From an uncultured Ruminococcus sp. (GTDB lineage Bacteria; Bacillota; Clostridia; Oscillospirales; Ruminococcaceae), in assembly GCA_945868475.1 (NCBI GenBank), contig CAMBLM010000008.1, positions 1-64,000 on the forward strand: a stretch of 64,000 nt of DNA. Direction: 5' to 3'. The position numbers were made by a program, and so were the translations under genes. Under the pieces are notes generated by a model. The model was given only the letters and a program-made list of their open reading frames with translations. It was not told where the DNA came from and did no database searches. Below are positions 1 through 7,864 of the stretch, in pieces. The first letter of the stretch is position 1; each line of letters opens with the position of its first letter.

Positions 1-1
1 G

Positions 2-949
2 CTTGATATTTACACGGTGAGCTTACAGATTTTTCAGCCGAGCGGAAGCGGTGCGCCATCCTCTGCCAATGAAAATTCAGTCTGCATAAGCGGTGAGGGC
101 AGCGACCTGAACTCGGCAATATCCGCCTGCGAGGTCAAATCGGGCAATAAAGTTTTTCTCGGACATCTCAAATCGGTGATATTCGGCAGTGGGATAACCT
201 CGCCTGCAGATGAGCTGAACACTCTTATCGGTCTGCGCTCGGATTTTGGCACACTGCCGCTCTCCTGCCCTGTTTTTTTCAGTGATTCGCCTTATGAGAT
301 CGCTTCGCTCACCTCGGAAAGAGGATTATATTCTGCGAAACGGCTGACCGACCTTATCGGGAGCAATGCCAATTTCGGGAGAACATTTTATGCTCCTGTT
401 TCCGACATTCTCAATGCAGAGCTTCACCCGATGGGCTGTGCTGTTCTGCCCGAAGTGTACGCTGATGGCAGCGATTCTGATTTTTACGGTGCGGCGGTAA
501 TAAAAAGAGGCTTGTCCGATATAAAGCTGACCGATGAACAGCTCAAAGGCTTTCTTATTTTTTCTGATAATTTTCAATGCAAGAGCAGGTTAGTTGTCAG
601 CACAAACAGCGACATTCCCGTTGAGATAACGGATTCAAAAAGCTGTGTTACCGCGAAAAATTCGGACGGAAAGCTTTTGATCGAAGCAAAAATAAAGCTT
701 AGGCTGAAATTTCCCGAAAACTGTCCCGATCTGCACAAGGCTGCCAATGAAGTATGTACTAATGTGCGTGACAACTGCATTTCGGCCTATTCCGAAACGG
801 CTTGGCAGAACGGTGCTGACATTTTCGGTATATATTCTGAGGTTAGGCGAAGCTGTCCCGAGCTGCTCGAAAATACCGGCGAACAAGAATTTGCCGAGCT
901 GCTGAAAAACAGTATCCTCACGGTAAAAGTCAGCGCATTATCAGCCTGA
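2..949 (+). CDS. Ger(x)C-family spore germination protein (5' end missing)
   Basis: The reading frame is open to the left edge, so the N-terminus, including any lipoprotein signal, lies outside the window. The visible part matches the Ger(x)C (GerAC) pattern: a 'Y-T-V-S-L-Q-I-F' strand, then an 'ISGEG..LNSAI' segment and 'VFLGHLKSVIFG', as in GerAC-type germinant receptor C-subunits. The C-terminal part has the strand-rich 'GAAVIKRG' and 'LLIEAKIKLRLKF' stretches of the family. GerAC proteins sit on the inner spore membrane beside GerA/GerB subunits and are needed for the germinant response. The last 20 bases overlap the convergent spmB gene. The family call is by pattern only; subunit partners would be upstream of the window. 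Confidence 0.72.
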   Translation, partial: LDIYTVSLQIFQPSGSGAPSSANENSVCISGEGSDLNSAISACEVKSGNKVFLGHLKSVIFGSGITSPADELNTLIGLRSDFGTLPLSCPVFFSDSPYEIASLTSERGLYSAKRLTDLIGSNANFGRTFYAPVSDILNAELHPMGCAVLPEVYADGSDSDFYGAAVIKRGLSDIKLTDEQLKGFLIFSDNFQCKSRLVVSTNSDIPVEITDSKSCVTAKNSDGKLLIEAKIKLRLKFPENCPDLHKAANEVCTNVRDNCISAYSETAWQNGADIFGIYSEVRRSCPELLENTGEQEFAELLKNSILTVKVSALSA

Positions 950-1451
950 CCGTGAGTGCGCTGAAAATGAATCCCGCAAAATCGGCTGTCAGCGAGGAAA
1001 CGAGCGAATGACGTGTATTCTTCACGTTCGTTGCGCCATAATAAACGGCAAGCGTATAAAAGGTCGTTTCGGTCGAGCCTAAGATAACGCTTGCGACCCT
1101 GCCTGCAAAGCTGTCGGGATGGACGCTTTCGAGAATGGTTTCATAAACCGCGAGTGCGCCGCTTCCCGACACGGGACGCATTACCGCAAGCGGCAAACAT
1201 TCGCTTGGAAAACCTAAAAAATCGGTCAGCGGTTTCAGTAATGCCGCTATCATCTCCATTCCGCCAGAAGCTTTGAACATTCCTATCGCTGTTATCATTG
1301 CTATCAGTGACGGCAGGATCCCTATACCGACCGAGAGATTTTCCTTTGCACCCTCAATGAATTCATCAAAGACGTTCACCTTATGCAGCAAGCCATACAA
1401 TACTATCAGACCAATAAATATCGGAATGAGGAGCTCTGTGAATTTAAACAT
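930..1451 (-). CDS. spmB: Spore maturation protein B
   Basis: 173 residues, mostly hydrophobic, with the nucleoside-transporter gate-like segments 'GILPSLIAMITAIGMFKASGG' and 'LAVMRPVSGSGALAVYE', both typical of SpmB. SpmB acts with SpmA during spore core dehydration, giving heat resistance; the proteins are thought to be membrane-embedded in the forespore or mother cell. Its start overlaps the end of spmA by 8 bases, so the two are translationally coupled. The 3' end overlaps the GerAC-like gene on the other strand by 20 bases. Length is normal for the family. Confidence 0.9.
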   Translation of the reverse strand: MFKFTELLIPIFIGLIVLYGLLHKVNVFDEFIEGAKENLSVGIGILPSLIAMITAIGMFKASGGMEMIAALLKPLTDFLGFPSECLPLAVMRPVSGSGALAVYETILESVHPDSFAGRVASVILGSTETTFYTLAVYYGATNVKNTRHSLVSSLTADFAGFIFSALTVRLIMR

Positions 1452-2061
1452 CCGGTGACTTCCTTTCCGATTTTTTATGTGTCAGGCCCGAAATCCCGTC
1501 GAGCGTGATCGCGGAGATAAGCCCTGCCGCAAGTGCGATGACCGATGTTATGATAACGCACGGAAAGATTTCCATTGGTGCAGCAGAACCGTGTTTTGAA
1601 CGAAGCGAAGCCGCTGTTGTCGGGAGCAAGGTTATCGATGCCGTGTTCAGAACGGAAAAAACTATCATATTTCGGGTAGCTGTACCGTTGGCATTCTCCT
1701 CCGTTTCAAGTGCTTTCATAGCCTCGATACCGAGCGGAGTAGCCGCATTGCCCAATCCGAGCATATTCGCCGTCACGTTAAGGCAGATTGCGTGGAAAGC
1801 CTTTCCGTTAAGGTCAAGATCTTTAAAGATAAGCTTCGCAAAGGGACGGAACGCCGCTGCAAGCTTATCGGTCAGATGGGATTCCTCGGCGACCTTCATA
1901 AGTCCACCCCACATACACATTCCGCCGATGAGATAGAGAAAAAGCTCGACCGCTTCAACGCAGGAATTTATCGCCGCGTCCGAAACCTCTGCGCTTTTTC
2001 CGGTCACAATACCGCATGCTACAGAAAAAAGTATCATCACCGTAAATATCACATTCATCAT
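1444..2061 (-). CDS. spmA: Spore maturation protein A
   Basis: 205 residues with several membrane segments and the SpmA signature 'NVTANMLGLGNAATPLGIEA', plus 'LYLIGGMCMWGGLMKVAE' in the first half. It works with SpmB in spore maturation. The ATG at 2061 is preceded by GGGGAG about eight bases upstream. A second ATG follows directly. A palindromic TACTAA element begins only 22 bases upstream of the start codon, so it lies in the 5' leader or promoter of this pair. Confidence 0.9.
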   Translation of the reverse strand: MMNVIFTVMILFSVACGIVTGKSAEVSDAAINSCVEAVELFLYLIGGMCMWGGLMKVAEESHLTDKLAAAFRPFAKLIFKDLDLNGKAFHAICLNVTANMLGLGNAATPLGIEAMKALETEENANGTATRNMIVFSVLNTASITLLPTTAASLRSKHGSAAPMEIFPCVIITSVIALAAGLISAITLDGISGLTHKKSERKSPDV

Positions 2062-2083
2062 AGACCTATCTCCCCTTTCCTTA

Positions 2084-2199
2084 TACTAAACACCATTTAA
2101 AATTCGAAAAAAATCAAGTCGATGATCTCGCGGCTGTTTTTAACAGATTTATATTGGATTTCGGCGCAGATTTTTCCTGTATTTTATTGGTTTTTAGTA
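2084..2199. mobile_element. TACTAA-type palindromic element, copy 1
   Basis: 116 bp that starts TACTAAACACCAT and ends ATTGGTTTTTAGTA, so the ends are inverted repeats. It is flanked by TTA on both sides (2081-2083 and 2200-2202), read as a target duplication. It lies just upstream of spmA and between spmA and the abrB promoter. It has no coding capacity. Confidence 0.75.
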
Positions 2200-2369
2200 T
2201 TAAACATTGGCGGAATAAATTTGTTTACCGATTGGTAAAACTGTATTTTATTGTCAGCTTATACATAATTTATATGAAATGCTGTGAAATTTAGTAATAA
2301 TTCGTATAAGAAACAGCATCATTGTCTACTTCGTTTATTTGGAGTTAATAATCATTCTATAAATCTTAT

Positions 2370-2398
2370 TTGACAAAAAATAGAATAAAGTATATAAT
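2370..2398 (+). promoter_or_regulatory. Sigma-A type promoter of abrB-like gene
   Basis: TTGACA at 2370-2375 and TATAAT at 2393-2398 are separated by 17 bases. Both hexamers match consensus exactly. It faces the AbrB-like gene, with a predicted leader of about 200 nt. Confidence 0.8.
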
Positions 2399-2530
2399 TT
2401 ACTATGAAGAAAACTATGGAAACAGTTGATCGGATAGTTCCGCATATTCAGTAACAGTTTTACTAACAGTCTTAAAACGGCACTTTGCATTGATCGGCTG
2501 CCCCATTGACACAATCAAAGAAAAGGAAGC

Positions 2531-2555
2531 GGTTTGAAAATACTATTTTCAAACC
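2531..2555. promoter_or_regulatory. Perfect 25-bp palindrome in the abrB leader
   Basis: GGTTTGAAAATA, one central base, then its exact reverse complement TATTTTCAAACC. The missing loop makes it a better DNA operator than an RNA hairpin. It lies 54 bases before the start codon and downstream of the promoter, so a bound repressor could block elongation. The binding protein is unknown. Confidence 0.5.
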
Positions 2556-2609
2556 TAAGTTATGTTTTGAGAAATGCTTCCCAAAACGCAGAAAGGAAAG
2601 GTTATTACT

Positions 2610-2849
2610 ATGAAAGCAACAGGAATTACCCGTAAAATCGATGAACTCGGAAGAATCGTTCTTCCTATCGAACTCCGCAGAGGTCTTGATATCGGCGAAA
2701 AGGACGCCCTCGAGATCTATGTTGAGGAAGATTCCATCATCCTCAGAAAATTCAAGAAGAACTGCATTTTCTGCGGCAATGAAGACAACATCATCGACTT
2801 CAAGGGCAAGAATATTTGCAGCGAATGTATTGCACAGCTCAAAAAATGA
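2610..2849 (+). CDS. AbrB/SpoVT-type transition-state regulator with Cys4 tail
   Basis: 79 residues. Residues 1-48 are a clear AbrB swapped-hairpin DNA-binding domain ('TGITRKIDELGRIVLPIELRR', then 'IGEKDALEIYVEEDSIILRK'). The tail differs from Bacillus AbrB: it carries C-x2-C, a 15-residue gap and C-x2-C (CIFC and CSEC), a likely small metal-binding knuckle. AbrB proteins repress stationary-phase and sporulation genes as tetramers. The ATG at 2610 follows GAAAGGAAAGG; an upstream in-frame ATG at 2574 has no ribosome site. It precedes an HD-GYP gene by 66 bases with no terminator seen, so they may be cotranscribed. Confidence 0.88.
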   Translation: MKATGITRKIDELGRIVLPIELRRGLDIGEKDALEIYVEEDSIILRKFKKNCIFCGNEDNIIDFKGKNICSECIAQLKK

Positions 2850-2915
2850 TCCCATAAATTATTATGACAAGCTCACTCGGTTTATTACTTAAAATTTTTT
2901 CATCAAGATAGTGAG

Positions 2916-4025
2916 GTGTTTATTCTGATTTTCGTCAACACCAAGGATATCCTGCCCGGAATGTGCCTTGCAAGAAGCGTAAACTTCTATGACATAGCGT
3001 CAAAGAAGGCTCACACTATCGAAGCAGGACACATACTTTCCGATATGGCGATCACCCGGCTGAAAGCTGCCGAGATCAACGGGATATATGTTGATACATA
3101 CAAAAGCAAGATCAGAGTTATTTCATCGATCAACCAGGAGATACGCGCCGAAGCTATTTCGGGCATTCACCAGCTTGCCGATAATTTCATGGACAGCAAG
3201 AAAGGCGTATCGAAAAAAGATGTTGAGGAGATAAGCGAAACAACGCAGAAGCTCATCAACAGCCTTTCTTCAAACAAAGATATCCTTGTCAACATTGCCG
3301 ACATTAAAATGTATGACGACTACACCTACCATCACAGCCTGAGCGTTGCGATAATGGCTATCGCCATCGGTCTTGAACTCGGATTCAATAATTTTATGCT
3401 CAACGAACTCGGAACGGCGGGACTTATGCACGATATCGGCAAAGTTTCCGTTCCCGTTGAGATAATCACAAAACCCGGAAGGCTCACTCCCGAGGAGTTC
3501 GAGATAGTTAAGATGCACCCTGTTTACGCGGCACTGCATCTCAAAGAACGAAATATCGTCAGCGACAATATTTACAAGGGCATTATCCAGCACCACGAAA
3601 AAATAGACGGCTCGGGTTATCCTTACCACCTAAAAGGCAAGGAGATACACCCTTATGCAAGGATACTTGCGGTAGCCGATGTTTATGATGCACTCACTTC
3701 AAACAGACCCTACAGAGTGCCTAATCCGCCGAACGAAGCTATCGAATACATTATGGCAGGAATGGGAACGCAGTTCGATGAAAATATTCTCCGTGCGTTT
3801 CTGCGAAAAGTCGCACCATTCCCCACAGGTTCGATCGTTCAGCTTTCCAACGGCGAAAAAGGCTGCGTTATCAAAAATCACCCGAACAATCCGCTTCGTC
3901 CCATTGTTTCGATACTTGATTCAAACAAGTGCTACGATCTTGCGGATCAGCCTGAGCTGTTCAATATTGTTATAACGGGAATTGTTGATAATTCGCCCGA
4001 AAGCAACCAGATTATTAACATGTAA
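2916..4025 (+). CDS. HD-GYP domain protein (probable cyclic-di-GMP phosphodiesterase)
   Basis: About 369 residues. An N-terminal DUF3391-like stretch ('VNTKDILPGMCLARSV') is followed by a full HD-GYP domain: 'YHHSLSVA', 'LMHDIGKVSVP', 'MHPVYAA', 'HHEKIDGSGYP' and 'ILAVADVYDALTSNRPYR'. All metal and GYP residues appear present. HD-GYP enzymes hydrolyse cyclic-di-GMP to pGpG or GMP. No membrane segment is seen, so it is cytoplasmic. The start is uncertain: GTG at 2916 overlaps the best ribosome site (GAGGTG, 2913-2918), so a rare CTG at 2925 would be better spaced. The gene ends in a strong terminator shared with the convergent AraC gene. Confidence 0.85.
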   Translation: MFILIFVNTKDILPGMCLARSVNFYDIASKKAHTIEAGHILSDMAITRLKAAEINGIYVDTYKSKIRVISSINQEIRAEAISGIHQLADNFMDSKKGVSKKDVEEISETTQKLINSLSSNKDILVNIADIKMYDDYTYHHSLSVAIMAIAIGLELGFNNFMLNELGTAGLMHDIGKVSVPVEIITKPGRLTPEEFEIVKMHPVYAALHLKERNIVSDNIYKGIIQHHEKIDGSGYPYHLKGKEIHPYARILAVADVYDALTSNRPYRVPNPPNEAIEYIMAGMGTQFDENILRAFLRKVAPFPTGSIVQLSNGEKGCVIKNHPNNPLRPIVSILDSNKCYDLADQPELFNIVITGIVDNSPESNQIINM

Positions 4026-4065
4026 AAACTCCTTATTCCGCCAAAACGAAATAAGGAGTTTTTTT
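4025..4065. terminator. Bidirectional terminator, HD-GYP gene and araC-like gene
   Basis: A 13-bp stem (AAAACTCCTTATT with its complement) is followed by seven T on the plus strand. The minus strand also ends in a T run. The araC-like stop codon at 4064-4066 lies in the T tract. Confidence 0.85.
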
Positions 4066-4849
4066 ACAATATTTTTCGGTACTCTGTTGGCGTCTTGCCG
4101 ACATTATCCTTGAACTGGCGCATAAAATTGAACTCGTTTGAATATCCGCAGCGCTCCCCAATCTCCCTGACAGTGAGATTGGTGGACGAAAGCAGACGCT
4201 TTGCTCGGTCGAGCCTGCCTTTTATAGCATCGCTCATAACACTTACGCCGAAAAGGCGCTTGTAAAGATGCTGAAATCCGGAACGGCTCATGCCAAGCTC
4301 TTCCGCCATCTCATCCACGCTTGGAACGCTTTCTGGCATTGTGAATATCTTTGTGCGAAGCTGCGTAAGGCGGTAATTTTTTTCCTTGAATGATTCACCG
4401 CCCGATGCGGAATATGCCGCCTTGCTGCGGCTCAGTTTCAGAAGGAGCAGCTCGATATAGCACCGTTCTATCTCATTATGATGCATTTCCGCAGAATAAT
4501 GCTCGAACGCAAGAATGTGCATTATCTTTGAAAGTTCCTCGATCTCGCCTGCGTAGACTATTTTGTTAAGCGGCAGACCGAGTTTTTCAAGCTCCTCCTT
4601 GTCCCCTTTTTCCATATCGAAATACATCCAGTCGTCGCAGTATCGTTCCTCGGCGGCACGATATGTACAGGGCGTTTCGGGCGTGAAAAAAACAAACGAA
4701 TTCTTTTGAGCAAAGCACGGAACACCGTTTATAACAAAGTTTGCTGGTTCTTTTATGAGCAGAAAAAGGCAGCAGCCAACGCCGTTAGGTCTGTCCATAA
4801 CGAAATCCGAATCATGCGAATAGTTATATCCTATCGAGCCTATCTTCAA
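4064..4849 (-). CDS. AraC-family transcriptional regulator
   Basis: 261 residues from the proposed TTG start. The N-terminal half is a cupin-like sensor ('GYNYSHDSDFVMDRP', 'KNSFVFFTPETP'). Residues from about 165 form two helix-turn-helix units ('SVDEMAEELGMSRSGFQHLYKRLFG' region and 'TVREIGERCGYSNEFNFMRQFK' region) ending in 'GKTPTEYRKIL'. It lies just downstream of, and on the same strand as, the GH43-GH27-GH43-GH5 operon, and is a plausible sugar-responsive regulator of it; that link is inferred. The frame can extend to TTG 4882, but a terminator occupies 4866-4910, and TTG 4849 has GGTGAT upstream, so the shorter start is preferred. Confidence 0.82.
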   Translation of the reverse strand: MKIGSIGYNYSHDSDFVMDRPNGVGCCLFLLIKEPANFVINGVPCFAQKNSFVFFTPETPCTYRAAEERYCDDWMYFDMEKGDKEELEKLGLPLNKIVYAGEIEELSKIMHILAFEHYSAEMHHNEIERCYIELLLLKLSRSKAAYSASGGESFKEKNYRLTQLRTKIFTMPESVPSVDEMAEELGMSRSGFQHLYKRLFGVSVMSDAIKGRLDRAKRLLSSTNLTVREIGERCGYSNEFNFMRQFKDNVGKTPTEYRKIL

Positions 4850-4865
4850 ATTTATCACCGACTTT

Positions 4866-4910
4866 ATAAAAAAATAAGGCAATGCAGCCTTGAACTACTG
4901 CATTGCCTTA
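4866..4910 (-). terminator. Terminator between the GH5 end and araC-like gene
   Basis: A perfect 13-bp stem (TAAGGCAATGCAG) with a 10-base loop, followed on the minus strand by TTATTTTTTTAT. It should end transcripts arriving from the glycosidase operon. Confidence 0.85.
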
Positions 4911-4968
4911 ATTATAACACAAACTGAACTTTTGTGCAACTATAAGTTACAAATCGTGCCTTATTTTA

Positions 4969-5246
4969 TACTAAACCAATTAAAAACTATACAAAAAATC
5001 GGGCATAATCTTGTAGCTGTTTCAACAGCTTTATATGGATCATGCGACGATTTTTTGTCTATAGTTTTTTTGGTGTTTAGAACCTGTCTTCATAAGAAAT
5101 GTGTGCGGATTTTCGAGCATAATTTTGTTGCAGAGTAGGCAAAAATCCGCAGGCGGGCTTTCGCCCGGCAAGGATTTTTAACGCAGTCTGCGGCAAAATT
5201 TGCCGAAAAGACGTGCGCATATGCTTGTGAAGACGGGTTCTTAGTA
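4969..5246. mobile_element. TACTAA-type palindromic element, copy 2, interrupted
   Basis: Its left part spans 4969-5079 (TACTAAACCAATT to TTGGTGTTTA) and its last three bases (GTA) are at 5244-5246. A 161-bp element of another family plus a TTA duplication interrupts it. The outer flanks are TTA at 4966-4968 and TTA at 5247-5249. The right-hand TTA is also the stop codon of the minus-strand GH5 gene. Subterminal CTATAG and ACAAAAAATC motifs are shared with other copies. Confidence 0.75.
5080..5240. mobile_element. 161-bp GAACC element, copy A
   Basis: Begins GAACCTGTCTTCATAAG and ends CTTGTGAAGACGGGTTC, imperfect terminal inverted repeats (15 of 17). It is flanked by TTA at 5077-5079 and 5241-5243. 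No base difference is seen from 14800-14960. It lies inside the right end of a TACTAA element. It has no transposase gene; the longest open stretch is about 18 codons. Confidence 0.82.
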
Positions 5247-6416
5247 TTATTTGCTTTCGGCATTATCTTTGAGCGAACGGATAAGCTCTCTGTCGGACTC
5301 ATAGATTATCTCGCACTTTATCCTTGAATAGAAGTTCTGGTTTACGTCCCAGAGAACAGGAATGAAACCATATTCATTCATCATATCATACATTATTCCA
5401 AGGCACTCGGTGGAATCGGTATGCTCTGCATTTTCAGCAAAGCGGTCTTTGCTGTAGATAGATGTACATTCGCCGACAAAGACCTGAATGCCCTTATCTG
5501 TGAAAGCCTTTTTGAGAAGCTCACACTGCGCTCTGCTGTAGTCGAGCCATTCCTTGCCGCCGATCTTGTTCGTCCAGTACATTGCGTTGTCGATATAGTG
5601 AACGGAAACCATGATCCTGTCGGAAACGGTATCTTTCGGGATAACGAATCTGCTGTCGGTCGTGAGATCGATATTTGTCCAGTAGCCCGAAACGATCAAC
5701 ATTCTGTTCTTGTTGTTGCCGCCTGTTTTGCGGACAGTATCAACGAAGATCTGATTCATTTCGTTCACATATTCAAACTTTTCATCATCGGTGAAATTGT
5801 CGCTCTCACGGACAGTTCCGAGGTTTTCATTATAGCCCTCAAAAATAAGATAGTCGGAGAAGTTTTTATAGTGTTCTGCGATCTGCTTCCAGATCTTCTG
5901 CATAATTTTAAGTGCTTCGTCTTTGCTGTAATTCTTGATGATATATTCATCATAGTGATGAACGTTTATAACAACATAAAGGTCGGCACTGCGGGCATAT
6001 TCGATTATCTCGTCAACTCTCTTGAACCAGCTCTCGTTGATAGTGAACTTGCCGTCCTCAGCCATCATATTTCCCCAGTAAACAGGGATACGAACTGTGT
6101 CGAAGCCCTCGCTCTTCATTCCTGCGATGCACTCCTGCGTAGTAGAAATTGCACCCCAGCAAGTTTCATAGTTCTTCGGCGTATTTTCGCCGATAACGGA
6201 AGCTCCCGAGCATTTGCGTGTATCTGCAGCCCAGTAGGCTTCCATTGTGTTGCCGAGGTTGATGCCCATTCCCATATCCTTTGCAAACTCTGCGGAAGTC
6301 ATATCCTTGCGCATTTCGCCGCTGTCCGAACCTGTATCGGCTGATTTTGCACACGCTGAAAATGCAAGGCAGACCATAACTATAAGTGCCATAAATACGC
6401 TTGTTATTTTTTTCAT
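5247..6416 (-). CDS. GH5 family endoglucanase-like lipoprotein
   Basis: 389 residues. A lipoprotein signal is present (basic start, hydrophobic run, lipobox FSAC near residue 21), so the enzyme is tethered outside the membrane. The GH5 core begins 'GMGINLGNTMEA' and has 'GFDTVRIPVYWGNMM', 'VINVHHYDEYI', the acid/base motif 'FEGYNENLG' and nucleophile motif 'VFVGECTS'. GH5 enzymes cut beta-1,4 glucans, mannans or xyloglucan; the exact substrate cannot be told. It is the last gene of the glycosidase operon, 16 bases after the GH43 gene, with GGAGGGTG before the ATG. A close paralogue lies at 61045-62232. Its TAA stop is the target duplication of a TACTAA element. Confidence 0.88.
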   Translation of the reverse strand: MKKITSVFMALIVMVCLAFSACAKSADTGSDSGEMRKDMTSAEFAKDMGMGINLGNTMEAYWAADTRKCSGASVIGENTPKNYETCWGAISTTQECIAGMKSEGFDTVRIPVYWGNMMAEDGKFTINESWFKRVDEIIEYARSADLYVVINVHHYDEYIIKNYSKDEALKIMQKIWKQIAEHYKNFSDYLIFEGYNENLGTVRESDNFTDDEKFEYVNEMNQIFVDTVRKTGGNNKNRMLIVSGYWTNIDLTTDSRFVIPKDTVSDRIMVSVHYIDNAMYWTNKIGGKEWLDYSRAQCELLKKAFTDKGIQVFVGECTSIYSKDRFAENAEHTDSTECLGIMYDMMNEYGFIPVLWDVNQNFYSRIKCEIIYESDRELIRSLKDNAESK

Positions 6417-6432
6417 TTTACACCCTCCGAAA

Positions 6433-7776
6433 TCACTTTGTAAATACGAATTCTTTTAACTCAAAAAGACATCTGTTCTTAAAATATTCGCCTGTCCAAC
6501 CGGTGTAATCAGTCGTTACCCTGAAGAATACAGAATGTTTTCCTGTTACGTTTTTCACAACTGCGGAAACAACTCCGCTGTCCTTTCCGATATCGGCACA
6601 GCCTATTTCCTCGCCGTTTTCTCCGTCGATAAGAATATGAACTTTACAATCACAGCCGCAGCCGTTGACTTTCATATTCAGCTCCATAGTTTTGCTGCCG
6701 AAATCTTCGCCGAAATCGAAATATTTATAGCCGATGACAGTTTCGCCCGTTATATTCGTTATAACACGTTCAAAAACGTTTTTCTCCGTGACGAATGCAC
6801 CGCCCTTTAAAACGCAGGCAATGTCCGCAGGAGTTATCTTATAAGGCGAAAGCGAATCTTCAAAGCCGAGCGAGGTCATTTCAACCGTAGGTATCGTTCC
6901 GTCGGGGAGAATCCTGATCTTCTCAACGCAGCCTCGGCGCGACATTATAGTTCCGTTCGTCATACGGTGATAGAAAATATACCACTGACCTTTTATGCAT
7001 ACGATCGAACCGTGATCGTTTCCGCCCGGATAATCAACGCCGTTGTCTACGATATATCCGCGGTATGTGAAAGGTCCAACGGGCGAATCGGACGTTGCAT
7101 AAGCAAGTCTGCTGCCCTGCTTCGGCGAATAGATCATATAGTAGGTTTTTCCGACCTTTCGCATTGAAGCCGCTTCAAAAAAGAGAGTTTCTTCCGAGTC
7201 AAAGCCGTTTTCATTTGTGACTTTATTCGGGATAAAATGCTCAACAGCATTTGAAACTTCATACATATTATCGCTGTTAAGCTCCGCAAGGAATGAACGA
7301 TCAAATCCGCAGTAAATGTAAGCTTTTCCGTCATCATCAACGAAAACGGACGGATCGATGAACCAGCCGTTGCAGCATACCTCATCGGAAACGGTGTAAA
7401 CATAGTCGGAAAGATACTTGAACGGACCTTCGGGGCGGTCGCTCACGCCAACACAGCCGATGCGGTTTATGATGTAAGCGTAAAGATAATATTTTCCGTC
7501 CTTTTCAACAACATCGGGCGCAAAAAGGCGTCTGTCCGGGTTGCCGTCGGAGATATCGGACTTGTGATCGCGTGTGTCTTTTACGCGGAAAATATCGCCG
7601 TGGCAAGTCCAGTTGTTCGGGTCGTCAACGGGTGCGCTCCAGCATTTGAGAACATAGTCGCAGAATGTGTCCGAACCTGCTGTATCGTGCGAACCGTAGA
7701 CATAAATTCGGTCGCCGAATACCCTTGGTTCGCCATCGGGGATATATTCCCATAAAGGAAGATATGGATTAGGCAT
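6433..7776 (-). CDS. GH43 family glycosidase with C-terminal beta-sandwich
   Basis: 447 residues, no signal peptide, so probably cytoplasmic. The first 310 residues fit a five-bladed GH43 propeller: 'YIPDGEPRVFGDRIYVYGSHD' region near residue 12, 'WFIDPSVFVDDDGKAYIY' with the second Asp, and 'FFEAASMRKVGKTYYMIYS' with the catalytic Glu. Residues from about 340 look like a CBM6-type beta-sandwich. GH43 enzymes act as arabinofuranosidases, xylosidases or galactosidases on side chains and oligosaccharides. Its ribosome site is buried in an unusually long hairpin (7782-7832). Confidence 0.85.
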   Translation of the reverse strand: MPNPYLPLWEYIPDGEPRVFGDRIYVYGSHDTAGSDTFCDYVLKCWSAPVDDPNNWTCHGDIFRVKDTRDHKSDISDGNPDRRLFAPDVVEKDGKYYLYAYIINRIGCVGVSDRPEGPFKYLSDYVYTVSDEVCCNGWFIDPSVFVDDDGKAYIYCGFDRSFLAELNSDNMYEVSNAVEHFIPNKVTNENGFDSEETLFFEAASMRKVGKTYYMIYSPKQGSRLAYATSDSPVGPFTYRGYIVDNGVDYPGGNDHGSIVCIKGQWYIFYHRMTNGTIMSRRGCVEKIRILPDGTIPTVEMTSLGFEDSLSPYKITPADIACVLKGGAFVTEKNVFERVITNITGETVIGYKYFDFGEDFGSKTMELNMKVNGCGCDCKVHILIDGENGEEIGCADIGKDSGVVSAVVKNVTGKHSVFFRVTTDYTGWTGEYFKNRCLFELKEFVFTK

Positions 7777-7781
7777 AAATT

Positions 7782-7832
7782 AAAACCTCCGTTTTTTACT
7801 GTTTTAATTGTACAGCAAAAAGCGGAGGTTTT
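7782..7832 (-). promoter_or_regulatory. 21-bp intercistronic hairpin covering the GH43 ribosome site
   Basis: Arms 7782-7802 and 7812-7832 pair over 21 positions with one mismatch and one wobble, around a 9-base loop. The 3' arm contains the GGAGG ribosome site (7786-7790) of the GH43 gene. It may act as terminator, RNA stabiliser for upstream genes, or translation gate. Confidence 0.75.
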
Positions 7833-7864
7833 CAATATCCTATTGTATTATTTTAACTGACTTT

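Larger units (their letters stand above)
2200..2609. other. Intergenic region upstream of abrB-like gene
   Basis: About 410 bp without a supported gene. It holds the abrB promoter (2370-2398), a leader of roughly 200 nt, and a perfect 25-bp palindrome at 2531-2555. The AT-rich part at 2200-2360 shows nothing else that can be named. Confidence 0.6.

Noticed and set aside
2403-2453. Possible 16-residue leader peptide (MKKTMETVDRIVPHIQ) before the abrB-like gene
   Set aside because: It begins at or before the expected transcription start and has no ribosome site.
4850-4882. Longer N-terminus for the AraC regulator from TTG 4882
   Set aside because: It would overlap the T tract and stem of a strong terminator; TTG 4849 has a ribosome-like GGTGAT.
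4890-5138. 82-codon frame across the nested elements
   Set aside because: It is made of repeat sequence and intergenic DNA, with no ribosome site or family likeness.
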